Shown here piece by piece: positions 28,881-37,770 of a DNA stretch of 64,000 nucleotides. Source of the DNA: Algoriphagus marinus (GTDB taxonomy: Bacteria > Bacteroidota > Bacteroidia > Cytophagales > Cyclobacteriaceae); contig NZ_MSPQ01000001.1 of NCBI RefSeq assembly GCF_001936475.1, positions 930,001 to 994,000 on the forward strand, given 5' to 3'. The position numbers were made by a program, and so were the translations under genes. How positions within the stretch are numbered: the stretch's first letter is position 1; every line of letters begins with the position of its first letter. A model generated the notes under the pieces. It searched no databases, was not told the origin of the DNA, and saw only the letters and a program-made list of their open reading frames with translations.

Positions 28881-29040
28881 GACCACGAAGTGGTCGAACC
28901 TCTCAATAACCCCCGGTACCCTCGATAGCGATCGGGGGTACCGGGGGAAACAATGCCAACGATACCTACACCAACCCTAAAAGGGTTGAATGCTAGATAT
29001 ATCCTCATTCTGCCGCGATTCGTGTCTCCACGAAACGCAA
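28881..29040 (+). repeat. Hairpin repeat element, copy 7, with a palindrome in hairpin B
   Basis: A GACCAC-GAA-GTGGTC (28881-28895), linker GAACCTCTCAATA, B arms CCCCCGGTACC (28910-28920) and GGTACCGGGGG (28937-28947) separated by 16 bases containing TCGATAGCGATCGG, then a linker, C CAACCCT-AAA-AGGGTTG (28972-28988) and the D tail (GTGTCTCCACGAAACGCAAT, ending near 29040). Confidence 0.8.
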
Positions 29041-29043
29041 TTA

Positions 29044-29202
29044 CCTGAAATGGACTCCTACTTCGTCTTTCTTATCTCTTTCTGGTAAGAGCCATCTGCT
29101 AAGCCTCTGACAATTGCTTTCATCCAAACCTTCGAGGTTAAAAAAACCTCAAAGGTTAACCCTCGCCTGAAACGGTCTAGTACTTCGTCTTTCTTATCTC
29201 TT
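29044..29202. repeat. 37-bp direct repeats around an inverted repeat
   Basis: CCTGAAA followed by ...ACTTCGTCTTTCTTATCTCTT occurs at 29044-29080 and 29166-29202. Between them AACCTTCGAGGTT (29127-29139) and AACCTCAAAGGTT (29145-29157) form a 13-bp stem with one mismatch and a 5-A loop. The right copy ends 4 bases before the TIM-barrel gene stop. Confidence 0.75.
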
Positions 29203-29206
29203 ATTT

Positions 29207-30118
29207 TTAGAAAAACCGCTTCATTTTATTCAACCCTGTTGTAATCACATACTCCGCATCCATCGCATAGTAGGTCGGGTTGAAGAGCTCCAGCGAGAGG
29301 ATAATCTCACCTCCCTTTGATTTCAATACTTCGGAGAGTTCCTTGATCGGCGCGGCTCCATCTCCCGGGAAAACGCGATCCTTGTCCTGCTGCTCCAGAC
29401 GTGGGATGTCTGCCGGGAAATCATTCATATGGAAAATATCAATGGCATGCCCATCCAGCATGCGCATGCCTTCGAAGCCTGAACCGCCACGGAAAAGATG
29501 ATAGATATCGGCCAGGATTTTTGCGTCTTTGTCATCCGCTGCAGCAGCTACAGCCATCGCCTGTCCCAAATGATAGAAAGAAGGATAAGCTCCCCAAAAT
29601 TCCAACTGAGGCATTACTCCTGTCTTTCTGCCAAGTTCGAGCAGTCGCTTGTACTTTTCTCCAGCTTGCATCAGATCGAGTGGAGCTTCTGTGCCAATGG
29701 CCGGAGCCGCCACTCTAGGACAATCGAGCTCAGCCAGAATCCCCATTTCCTTTTCCATCTGTACAAAACCTGTCTTACTTTTCTCCGAATCCTGAGCCAT
29801 CCAAGTCGGAAATCCAATGCAATCAAAGAATTTAAGGCCTGCGTCCGAAGCCAGTTTTTTTAAGGAAGCCAAGGATTTTCCTGTTTCCAGATACCCCTGA
29901 ATCTCCATCATCCAAGGCTCAAAGCCATCATAACCCGCTCGGGCTGCCAGCTCGATAATCTCAGGTAAGCTGAGCTTTTGTCCTCGAATGGTGCTGGTAT
30001 TTAGTGAAAACAGAAATTGAGTTTCAGCTTTTGGGGTAGTTGCTGCGAAAGCAGATCCAAGTGGAAGGGCTGCGGTGGTGAGTGCAAGCGATTTGAGCAG
30101 GGTTCTTCTATTGATCAT
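29207..30118 (-). CDS. TAT-exported sugar isomerase/epimerase-like TIM-barrel protein
   Basis: The 303-residue product has a twin-arginine signal (NRRTLLKSLALTTAALPLG) with a cut near AFA-A. The mature part is an AP-endonuclease-2/xylose-isomerase-like TIM barrel: LPEIIELAARAGYDGFEPWMM, LEFWGAYPSF, ILADIYHLFRGG, DIFHMNDFPA and the C-terminal ILSLELFNP, with the usual Glu/Asp/His metal-ligand spread. Substrate is unknown. It stands alone, divergent from the TonB operon. Confidence 0.82.
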   Translation of the reverse strand: MINRRTLLKSLALTTAALPLGSAFAATTPKAETQFLFSLNTSTIRGQKLSLPEIIELAARAGYDGFEPWMMEIQGYLETGKSLASLKKLASDAGLKFFDCIGFPTWMAQDSEKSKTGFVQMEKEMGILAELDCPRVAAPAIGTEAPLDLMQAGEKYKRLLELGRKTGVMPQLEFWGAYPSFYHLGQAMAVAAAADDKDAKILADIYHLFRGGSGFEGMRMLDGHAIDIFHMNDFPADIPRLEQQDKDRVFPGDGAAPIKELSEVLKSKGGEIILSLELFNPTYYAMDAEYVITTGLNKMKRFF

Positions 30119-30228
30119 AAGTCTTTAAAGTATGGGTGGTCTTATCCATTTAAAATCTACTTTAGCCTTTCATGAATATCTTTCAAGATTTGAATCATTT
30201 CTTCGGTACTATCGTGCAATAGATTTAT

Positions 30229-30957
30229 ATGCTAAAAATAACCTTTTTTCTCAGTGCCTTTCTTTTTTTGGGATGGTCGGCAAGTGGGCAGGTAGTTCAG
30301 GAGCCAAAAAGCTATTTGGCGCTTTATCAGGATCAGTTACCTTTTTTTCAAGAGTTAATTTCCGGTGGCCTATACGCTGATGCACCTAAGAATTTTGACG
30401 GGTTTCCGTTTTACAATATTCGGGTATTTGAACCCGGGGTGTTAAAAATCAATGAAGTAAGCTACAGTGAGGTTCCGCTACTTTACGATAGTCAGGCGGA
30501 CTGGGTGATTACTTTTCATCCGATTTACAATCAAAAAATTCTTATAAAGTCTGAGAAAGTAGATGAATTCAAATTGAGTGATGGCTCAGTTTTCAGAAAT
30601 TTCAAAGGCAATGATTCTTACACACATCATGAAAATGGGTTTTATGAAGTGTCTTTTGATGGAGAGATAAAGTTGTTGATTAAGCACTACAAAGTCCTTA
30701 AGCCCGTAAAAGAACTAGGCCAGTATACCAAGGAGTATGTTGAGTACAGTAATTTTTTTCTTTGGAATAAAGGACAGTTTGAACCCGTAAGTAGAAAGTC
30801 ACAAGCGATCAAATTATTGGGCTTGGATAAAAAAGAAGTGAAGAAATCATTTAAGGGTAATCCCCTTGATTTTAAAAGAAATATGGAAGAATATCTCGCG
30901 AGATTAGTTCAGTTGAGAGTAGATTCTGATCAGGAATTTGAAGGTTTCGTCAAATGA
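30229..30957 (+). CDS. Exported protein of the TonB-receptor operon, function unknown
   Basis: The 242-residue product has a signal peptide (hydrophobic residues 3-19, cut near ASG-Q). The body contains VPLLYDSQADWVITFHP and SYTHHENGFYEVSFDGEIKLLIKHYK, suggesting beta structure. No family is recognised. It overlaps the receptor gene by 4 bases (ATGA), so it is translated with it. Confidence 0.65.
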   Translation: MLKITFFLSAFLFLGWSASGQVVQEPKSYLALYQDQLPFFQELISGGLYADAPKNFDGFPFYNIRVFEPGVLKINEVSYSEVPLLYDSQADWVITFHPIYNQKILIKSEKVDEFKLSDGSVFRNFKGNDSYTHHENGFYEVSFDGEIKLLIKHYKVLKPVKELGQYTKEYVEYSNFFLWNKGQFEPVSRKSQAIKLLGLDKKEVKKSFKGNPLDFKRNMEEYLARLVQLRVDSDQEFEGFVK

Positions 30958-33695
30958 AAAAGTTTGTACTCTTTTTTATCCTGTTGATTAGTGTTTTCCA
31001 AGTTGGATTTTCACAAACTACTACTCCAACCAAGCTTTCAGGAATGTATGCCGGTCTAAGTTTCGATCGATTTGTAGATCGAGTCGAAGGGGAAACAGCT
31101 TATCGGTTTTTTTATAAAGAATCTGACGTAGAAGAATTAACTGTAAATCTTCAGTTGACGAACTCAGACTTGAGACCTGCATTGGATCAGATTTTTGAAG
31201 GAAAAGGAATCACCTACCTGATTGATAAAAGTAACCAAGTCTGGATCACGAAAGGTAGAAAGTTGACCTTAGATTTTCCTTCCGATTACTTCGAGATTCA
31301 AGAGCGCACGGAAGGGGTGAGTTCCAGTTCGGATTCGCTTGAGGCTTTTGCAAAAAATAAACGATTTGTGATCGGTAGGGCATCAGATAATCCAAACTCG
31401 AAAACAGCAACTCTTAGCGGAGTGGTCACAAGTATTGAAACAGGTCAGCCGATAAATGGGGCAGTAGTTCTGGAAAAAGTGAATTACACCCAAATTGTCA
31501 CAGATGCATCCGGTCGGTACAAGCTTACCCTTCCCAAAGGGAGACATGCCATCACCGTTCAAAATATAGGTGGATTTCAGGAGCAGCGACAGATCGATCT
31601 TTTGGGAGATGGAATATTGGATATGCGAATCGAGGAAAGCGTCCTTTCTCTGGATGAATTTGTCGTGAGTTCGGGAGCACTTTCGAATATCAATAAACTG
31701 GAAATGGGAGTGCAATCACTCAGTATGGCTGAAGTGAAAAGACTTCCGGCTGTATTAGGAGAAGTGGATGTACTTCGAGGGGTATTAACTATGCCTGGTG
31801 TGAATACCGTCGGTGAAGCCAGTGTAGGATTCAATGTAAGAGGTGGTGCAGCGGATCAAAATCTGATTTTATATAATCAGTCCACGGTTTTCAATCCCGC
31901 TCACGTATTTGGTTTCTTCTCAGCTTTTAATCCTGATATGGTCTCAGGAGTAGAACTTTATAAAGGTTCTGTTCCGGTGAATTATGGGGGGAGACTTTCT
32001 TCGGTGCTTCAGGTCGCTCCAAAATTTGGACAATCGGATAAGATCGGAGTGAGTGGAGGGATAGGGATCATGACTGGGAGACTAAGTGTGGAAGGTCCGA
32101 TCAGTGATAAAACCACTTTTATTGTTGGAGGCCGTACTACCTATTCCAATTGGGCGCTGAATCTCCTTGAAGACGAAGCAGCCCTAAATGGCTCTCAGGC
32201 CTCATTCTATGATTTGAATGCGAATATCAGGCATCAGATCAATGAAAAAAACACCCTTGAATTTACCAGTTATTTGAGCAGCGATGAGTTCAGCTTTGAT
32301 CCTGATACCACCTATTCGTATCAAAACCTAAATCTTGCCCTTTCATGGAGACATTTTTTCAATGATCAATTGGAGGGAAAATTCACGGCAGGATACGATA
32401 GCTATCAATTTGGGATCATCGGTCAGGACAATCCTCTGAATTCCTTTGATTTCAAATTTGATGTAGGGCAGATCCATGCTCGTGCGGATTTTGAATACCG
32501 CAAAAATGAGCGTCATATTTTGAAGTTTGGTCTGCATGCGATACAGTATCAGTTAAATCCGGGATCAAATAGTCCTTTTGGAGCAGAATCTATTGTCATT
32601 GAAGAAGATCTGGAGGATGAGCAAGCCCGGGAGATCTCGATCTATATAGGCGATGAGTTTTTTGTAAATGAGCGCCTGTCGATAAGTTATGGAGGTAGAT
32701 ATATGCTCTATCAATTATATGGTCCTTTGACAGTGAATCAATATGTACCAGATGCTCCAATTACGGAAAGCAATGTGATAGGGGAAGAGAGTTTTGGAAA
32801 GGGAGAGAATGTCAAAACCTATCATGGGCCGGAGTTTAGAGTCTCAGGAAGATACAATCTGAACAATCAATCTTCGGTAAAACTTGGATTCAATACCATG
32901 CGTCAGAATCTGCACTTACTCTCCAATACTTCAGCTATTGCTCCGACTGACTCATGGAAACTGAGTGATAGCTATATCAAACCACAAACAGGAGGGCAGG
33001 CTTCTTTGGGCTACTACCGAAATATGGCAGGAAACAGACTTGAGTTTTCGACAGAGGTGTACTATCGGTATATGAACAATCTGCTCGACTACCGATCCGG
33101 AGCTACGATTATTCTGAATGAAAATATTGAGCAAGATGTGCTCAACTCTGTAGGCAAAGCCTATGGAATAGAATTACTCCTCAAAAAGAATACAGGGGCT
33201 CTTAAAGGCTCTTTGGCCTACACTTACTCTAGGTCCCTGATGCAAACCTCTGATGAGCCAAGCATTGAAAAGATCAACAACGGAGATTTCTATTCCAGTA
33301 ATTTTGATCAGCCACACCATGTGGTTTTGGTTGCCAATTATGAATTGAGTAAGCGATTGAACACTTCAATAAACGGAAATTACAGTACAGGAAGACCTGT
33401 GACACTTCCGATTTCAAAGTTTGAATATGCTGGATCGGAGCGAGTTTACTTTTCCGATCGAAATGCCTACCGAATCCCGGATTACTTCCGAATTGATATC
33501 TCTATCAATCTGGAAGGGAATCACAAAGTCAACAAACTTGCACATGCCTCTTGGTCAGCGGGAGTTTACAATGTGCTAGGTAGAAGCAATCCTTATTCTG
33601 TTTATTACACTCCAGTGGAAGGTCAGTTGCGCGGGTATCAATTGTCCATTTTTGCAAGACCAATTCCTTTCATCACATATAATTTCAGGTTCTAA
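30954..33695 (+). CDS. TonB-dependent outer-membrane receptor with STN and carboxypeptidase-regulatory-like domains
   Basis: The 913-residue product has a signal peptide (about residues 1-20), a secretin/TonB N-terminal (STN)-like region (about 30-105) and a carboxypeptidase-D-regulatory-like beta-sandwich (about 150-225). A plug domain (about 250-355, with GVNTVGEASVGFNVRGGAADQNLILYN) and a 22-strand-type barrel ending in PFITYNFRF follow. It should import a substrate energised by TonB. An STN domain often signals to an anti-sigma factor, but none is adjacent. Three neighbours overlap or abut it. Confidence 0.9.
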   Translation: MKKFVLFFILLISVFQVGFSQTTTPTKLSGMYAGLSFDRFVDRVEGETAYRFFYKESDVEELTVNLQLTNSDLRPALDQIFEGKGITYLIDKSNQVWITKGRKLTLDFPSDYFEIQERTEGVSSSSDSLEAFAKNKRFVIGRASDNPNSKTATLSGVVTSIETGQPINGAVVLEKVNYTQIVTDASGRYKLTLPKGRHAITVQNIGGFQEQRQIDLLGDGILDMRIEESVLSLDEFVVSSGALSNINKLEMGVQSLSMAEVKRLPAVLGEVDVLRGVLTMPGVNTVGEASVGFNVRGGAADQNLILYNQSTVFNPAHVFGFFSAFNPDMVSGVELYKGSVPVNYGGRLSSVLQVAPKFGQSDKIGVSGGIGIMTGRLSVEGPISDKTTFIVGGRTTYSNWALNLLEDEAALNGSQASFYDLNANIRHQINEKNTLEFTSYLSSDEFSFDPDTTYSYQNLNLALSWRHFFNDQLEGKFTAGYDSYQFGIIGQDNPLNSFDFKFDVGQIHARADFEYRKNERHILKFGLHAIQYQLNPGSNSPFGAESIVIEEDLEDEQAREISIYIGDEFFVNERLSISYGGRYMLYQLYGPLTVNQYVPDAPITESNVIGEESFGKGENVKTYHGPEFRVSGRYNLNNQSSVKLGFNTMRQNLHLLSNTSAIAPTDSWKLSDSYIKPQTGGQASLGYYRNMAGNRLEFSTEVYYRYMNNLLDYRSGATIILNENIEQDVLNSVGKAYGIELLLKKNTGALKGSLAYTYSRSLMQTSDEPSIEKINNGDFYSSNFDQPHHVVLVANYELSKRLNTSINGNYSTGRPVTLPISKFEYAGSERVYFSDRNAYRIPDYFRIDISINLEGNHKVNKLAHASWSAGVYNVLGRSNPYSVYYTPVEGQLRGYQLSIFARPIPFITYNFRF

Positions 33696-34849
33696 TGAGA
33701 CGAATTCAGCTAGTAGTTTTGTTTTGCTTTTCTATCCTGATAGGATGTAGAGAGCCATTTGAACCAGAAATTAGAGCCACAGATTTGAATGTACTTGTAG
33801 TAGAAGGATATTTAGACTCAGAAGGTTTGCCAAGTATCCTGGATCTGTCTTATACCAGAAATATCCAGGATGAATTTAATTCAAGCTCCAAGGTATTTGG
33901 TGCAAATGTCTATTTGGAGAGTTCTGAAGGGGAGCGATTTGGATTGGTAGAGTTGGGAAATGGCAGTTATGAATTCAAGCATGATATTTCAGAAAGTGAC
34001 ACTTACGTGCTTCGGATATTTCTTCCCGACGGGACCAGCTACTCTTCTACTCGGTTGACTCCATTGATTACCCCTGATATTATTGATGTGGGTTTTGAGA
34101 AAAATGAAGCTGGGGTAGAGATCTTTTTGACTACAAAAGGAAATTCTGAAGCTGATGATTTTCTATGGACCTTTGATGAGACCTGGCAATTTCGGCCTCC
34201 GATTACTTCTCAGGTAAAATATGATCCAGAGCAAAAGGATGTGGTGCTTCGGGCTCCCGATGAGCGAATAGATTTGTGCTATTTGAGTAAAAGAAACTCA
34301 GATTTGATTTTAGAGACTTCCTCCAGATTTGAAGATCAGTTTGTGTTTAGGCAGACTATCAATCAGATTAATCAGGGTGATGAGCGGCTTACCATTCGCT
34401 ATAGTATTTTGATTTCGCAAAAGGCACTGACCAAAGATGCTTCAGAGTTTTGGGAGATCTTGAAGAAGAATACCGATGATTTGGGATCGATCTTCAGTCC
34501 ATTACCTTCAATAGTCACAGGAAATATGACTCAGGATCAAAATCCAAATGTACCTGTTATAGGTCAAGTTGGATTGGGGAAAGTACAGCAGCGAAGATTA
34601 TTTATAGACATTCGGGATGTGGCACCTTGGAGAGCGGAAGTTCCCGAATATGAAAATTGTCTTCTTTCGGCCGATACAGTATTGATTCGAGATTATGATT
34701 CAAGATTCCGTTCAGGCGTCAATATTCCTGCACTACCGATCTATCCAGAGAATGCTTTCAATCCTATAGGTTATCGGTATTCTTCTTTGATCTGTGTGGA
34801 TTGTACGCAGCGTGGTAGCAATGTTAAACCTGACTTTTGGGTAGATTAA
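33695..34849 (+). CDS. DUF4249 outer-membrane lipoprotein
   Basis: The 384-residue product has a lipobox (LIGC, Cys near residue 18) and the DUF4249 opening REPFEPEIRATDLNVLVVEGYLD. The C terminus carries ICVDCTQRGSN, a Cys pair common in the family. DUF4249 proteins are found paired with TonB receptors in Bacteroidota and probably sit at the cell surface; the ligand is unknown. The start overlaps the receptor stop by one base. Confidence 0.88.
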   Translation: MRRIQLVVLFCFSILIGCREPFEPEIRATDLNVLVVEGYLDSEGLPSILDLSYTRNIQDEFNSSSKVFGANVYLESSEGERFGLVELGNGSYEFKHDISESDTYVLRIFLPDGTSYSSTRLTPLITPDIIDVGFEKNEAGVEIFLTTKGNSEADDFLWTFDETWQFRPPITSQVKYDPEQKDVVLRAPDERIDLCYLSKRNSDLILETSSRFEDQFVFRQTINQINQGDERLTIRYSILISQKALTKDASEFWEILKKNTDDLGSIFSPLPSIVTGNMTQDQNPNVPVIGQVGLGKVQQRRLFIDIRDVAPWRAEVPEYENCLLSADTVLIRDYDSRFRSGVNIPALPIYPENAFNPIGYRYSSLICVDCTQRGSNVKPDFWVD

Positions 34850-34851
34850 TT

Positions 34852-36480
34852 ATGAATCAGGTGAAAAAATCAGCATTATTTTTAGGACTAATAATTAGCC
34901 TAATTGCTCAGACTGCGTTTGGGCAGACTCCCAAGTTGGATCCTGAGCAAGTCAGTTTTTCCATTCCAAAAAACATTTACTTCGGAGGGGAACGAATATG
35001 GATTAAAGCAGAGGCTTTTGCTGATGGTATCCCGGCACCTTCTCAGATTATCTATGCAGAATTAGTAAACCGCTACAATGAGTCAGTAGCCATTGCGAAA
35101 ATGCCGCTGACTGACGGAGCAGCCTTCAACTTCCTGAGGATTCCGGCCAATCTGCCTTCAGATCATTATTTGTTGCGTGTTTTTACGCGTATAAGCCCTT
35201 ATTTGGATTTAGAGTCAGGTCTTGTCCAACAATATGTTACCATTTTCAATAGTGCAGTTCCTCCTGAGGTGGTTGCCAGTCGCAAGACAATTAACAGTGC
35301 TGAGCCAAAAGATAATCTAATTTCAATATCCACTAATCAAGTCAAAGCTGGGGAAACAATTGAAATTACGCTGAATCAGGAAGTCAGAGATTTGGAGCTG
35401 GCAGTTTCTGTTAGTAATCCTTTCTTGGAAAATCAAAGCATTATTTTGTCTTCAGAGATTTACCAAGGGGTTGCACCTCGGACGCTGGTACCTGAGCTGT
35501 TTGGACATATCGTGGAGGCAAAGTTAGACCAAGAGAATCCAGACGCTGAACAACTTTACTACCTCTCTGTGCATGGTGCTAAATCGGCATTATTCACTGA
35601 TAGACCTGATGAAAACGGGTCATTGTTTTTTGATGCTGGAGGGATGAAAAACTGGCGATTTATGGTGGCCCAGGCAAATAACAACAAAAGTTTGTTGGAT
35701 CTATCCATTGTGTCTCCTGCCCCTAAAACAGAGTTTAAGGCTGGTTTCACTTTTCCTTTCTTGACAATCTCACCGGCTGATCAAGCCTATTTGCAGGAGT
35801 TGTTGAGAGGGGGACAGATTGAAGGGTATTTTGTGCAGGAATTTGACAGCAGTCCATTTCCGGTAGTAACTGGATTTGTAGAGGATCAGACGTATAATCT
35901 CGATGATTATACTCGTTTTGAATCGGTGGAAGTGGTCATTAAAGAGTATGTCCCTGAAGTTGGTGTGAAAACTGTCCAAAAAAGAAAGGAATATCGGGTT
36001 CTTGATAAAGTGAGAGGGGCAATTTTTGACGATAATCCCTTGATGCTGGTGGATGCTATGCCAGTCTTTGATTCTGATTTATTGGCGGCTTTTAACCCGA
36101 AAGGTTTACAGAAATTAGAAGTGCTGACTCGGAATTTCTACCTGAACGAGGAGGTATTTCCTGGAGTGATTAGCTTCAGTTCCTACAATAATAACTTCGG
36201 CGGTTTTCCTATTCCAACCAATGGTATGTACCTGGACTACCAAGGGATACTACCAAAAGTTTTGGAAAGTGAAAACCTATTCGCAGCCGTAGATTCTGAT
36301 TCGAGAATTTTGGACTGGCGCACTGTTCTGTTTTGGTCGGAAACAGCCAATTCAAATTTGACCTCAAATAAAGTAACCTTGAAAGCTCCGGCCACAAAGG
36401 GCAAGTTTAGAGTCCGATTAGATTACCTTGATTCCAATGGAAAAAAGCAGACAACCTTCAAATATTTTGAAGTGAACTAG
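34852..36480 (+). CDS. Exported macroglobulin-domain-like protein of the TonB-receptor operon
   Basis: The ATG at 34852 (MNQVKKSALFLG) is preferred over a TTG at 34837 inside the preceding gene; it gives 542 residues. A signal peptide ends near FGQ. The region about residues 25-120 (SIPKNIYFGGERIWIKAEAF, HYLLRVFTRI) resembles the MG2-type domain of alpha-2-macroglobulin-like proteins. The rest is beta-rich without a recognised domain. It closes the four-gene operon and converges on rsmG. Confidence 0.7.
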   Translation: MNQVKKSALFLGLIISLIAQTAFGQTPKLDPEQVSFSIPKNIYFGGERIWIKAEAFADGIPAPSQIIYAELVNRYNESVAIAKMPLTDGAAFNFLRIPANLPSDHYLLRVFTRISPYLDLESGLVQQYVTIFNSAVPPEVVASRKTINSAEPKDNLISISTNQVKAGETIEITLNQEVRDLELAVSVSNPFLENQSIILSSEIYQGVAPRTLVPELFGHIVEAKLDQENPDAEQLYYLSVHGAKSALFTDRPDENGSLFFDAGGMKNWRFMVAQANNNKSLLDLSIVSPAPKTEFKAGFTFPFLTISPADQAYLQELLRGGQIEGYFVQEFDSSPFPVVTGFVEDQTYNLDDYTRFESVEVVIKEYVPEVGVKTVQKRKEYRVLDKVRGAIFDDNPLMLVDAMPVFDSDLLAAFNPKGLQKLEVLTRNFYLNEEVFPGVISFSSYNNNFGGFPIPTNGMYLDYQGILPKVLESENLFAAVDSDSRILDWRTVLFWSETANSNLTSNKVTLKAPATKGKFRVRLDYLDSNGKKQTTFKYFEVN

Positions 36481-36514
36481 GTTACTTTGACATCAAATTC
36501 CTGATCTCAAGTGC

Positions 36515-37159
36515 TTATCGCTTATCCTCCCAAGGAAGGTAAACCACCTTTTTGGTCTCAAAAAATTCTTCCTTGAAATAATCCTCCAGATGATAGACAA
36601 CGTAGGACTTGTCCAGTTCATCCATTTCCTCATCTACATCCCCGCCTTTTAGGTAGAGAATTCCATTTTGGAATTCGTTAAAATCCTCTTTTCGGATCTT
36701 GTTTTTTACCCAGGGATAAAAATTAGCCATCCTTGTGACTGCTCGGCTGATCACGAAATCATACTTTCGTACCAATTCCTCTGCTCGGGCTTGCTGCGCT
36801 TCTACATTCGCCAGTTTAAGCTGTTTCACCACATCTTTCACCACGGTGATTTTTTTTCCAATGGAATCTACCAAATGGAAATGAGTGTCTGGAAATAAGA
36901 TGGCTAATGGAATCCCCGGAAAGCCGCCTCCTGTGCCGATATCGAGTACTTTAGTGCCAGGTTGGAATTCCATTACTTTGGCAATTCCTAGCGAATGAAG
37001 CACATGGTGCACATAGAACTGCTCCATGTCCTTTCGACTAATCACGTTTATTTTTGAATTCCAATCGGCATAGAGCTCCTCTAAGCCAGCAAACTGTGCT
37101 AGCTGTGTTTCACTTAAGCCGGGAAAATAGGTAGCGATTAAATCAGTGCCTGTTTGCAT
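36515..37159 (-). CDS. rsmG: 16S rRNA (guanine-527-N7)-methyltransferase
   Basis: The 214-residue SAM-dependent enzyme methylates G527 in the 530 loop of 16S rRNA. The SAM site is VLDIGTGGGFPGIPLAI at residues 71-87, with HHVLHSLGIA before it. The length fits. Its start overlaps the stop of the sigma-factor gene by one base, so the two are probably co-transcribed. Confidence 0.94.
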   Translation of the reverse strand: MQTGTDLIATYFPGLSETQLAQFAGLEELYADWNSKINVISRKDMEQFYVHHVLHSLGIAKVMEFQPGTKVLDIGTGGGFPGIPLAILFPDTHFHLVDSIGKKITVVKDVVKQLKLANVEAQQARAEELVRKYDFVISRAVTRMANFYPWVKNKIRKEDFNEFQNGILYLKGGDVDEEMDELDKSYVVYHLEDYFKEEFFETKKVVYLPWEDKR

Positions 37160-37770
37160 TAAATATGTTTTTCTTTGCCTGCAGCAATTTCATAGAGAAG
37201 CTCCCTAGATCGGTGCAATTGCGCTTTTACAGTTCCTAAAGGCTTCTCAAGTTCTTGAGCAATTTCCTCGTAGGAGAGTTCATCAAAGTATCGTAACTGA
37301 ACCAGTTTTCTGTATTTGGCAGGAAGCTTATCTACAAAGATTCGTACCATCTCAATACGCTGAGTTCGGATGTATTCATCCTGAGGATTATTATCATCGT
37401 CCTCTACGTCAATCGTGACCGAATTCCCGCTATCATCAGAAAGGGTCCCGTTCAGACTCATGGTTTTGAGTTTTTTCTTTCGAATGAAATCAATGGTGTT
37501 ATTGGTAGCAATTCGAAAAAGCCAAGTTGAGAAGGTATAATCTTTTTTGAAGCGATGAAGATTCTTAAAAGCTTTCGCGAAAGCTTCCATGGTCAAATCC
37601 TCTGCATCGTCAGCATCCCTGATCATTTTAAGGATCATGTAATAAACAGCTTTTTTGTATCGCCTCATGAGTGATGCAAATGCCTGCTGATCTTTGTTTT
37701 GCACAGCTTTATCTATCAGATCAAAATCCTCAAGAGCTTTGGTAGAAAAATCACGTTTATTTATTTCCAT
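37159..37770 (-). CDS. RNA polymerase sigma factor, ECF type
   Basis: The start chosen is the ATG at 37770 (MEINKRDFSTKALEDF), giving 203 residues; an upstream ATG at 37812 lies inside the glycosyltransferase gene. Region 2 is AEDLTMEAFAKAFKNL with TWLFRIATNNTIDFIRK, and region 4 is YEEIAQELEKPLGTVKAQLHRSR (helix-turn-helix). No anti-sigma factor gene is adjacent. It lies between a glycosyltransferase and rsmG, overlapping both. Confidence 0.9.
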   Translation of the reverse strand: MEINKRDFSTKALEDFDLIDKAVQNKDQQAFASLMRRYKKAVYYMILKMIRDADDAEDLTMEAFAKAFKNLHRFKKDYTFSTWLFRIATNNTIDFIRKKKLKTMSLNGTLSDDSGNSVTIDVEDDDNNPQDEYIRTQRIEMVRIFVDKLPAKYRKLVQLRYFDELSYEEIAQELEKPLGTVKAQLHRSRELLYEIAAGKEKHI

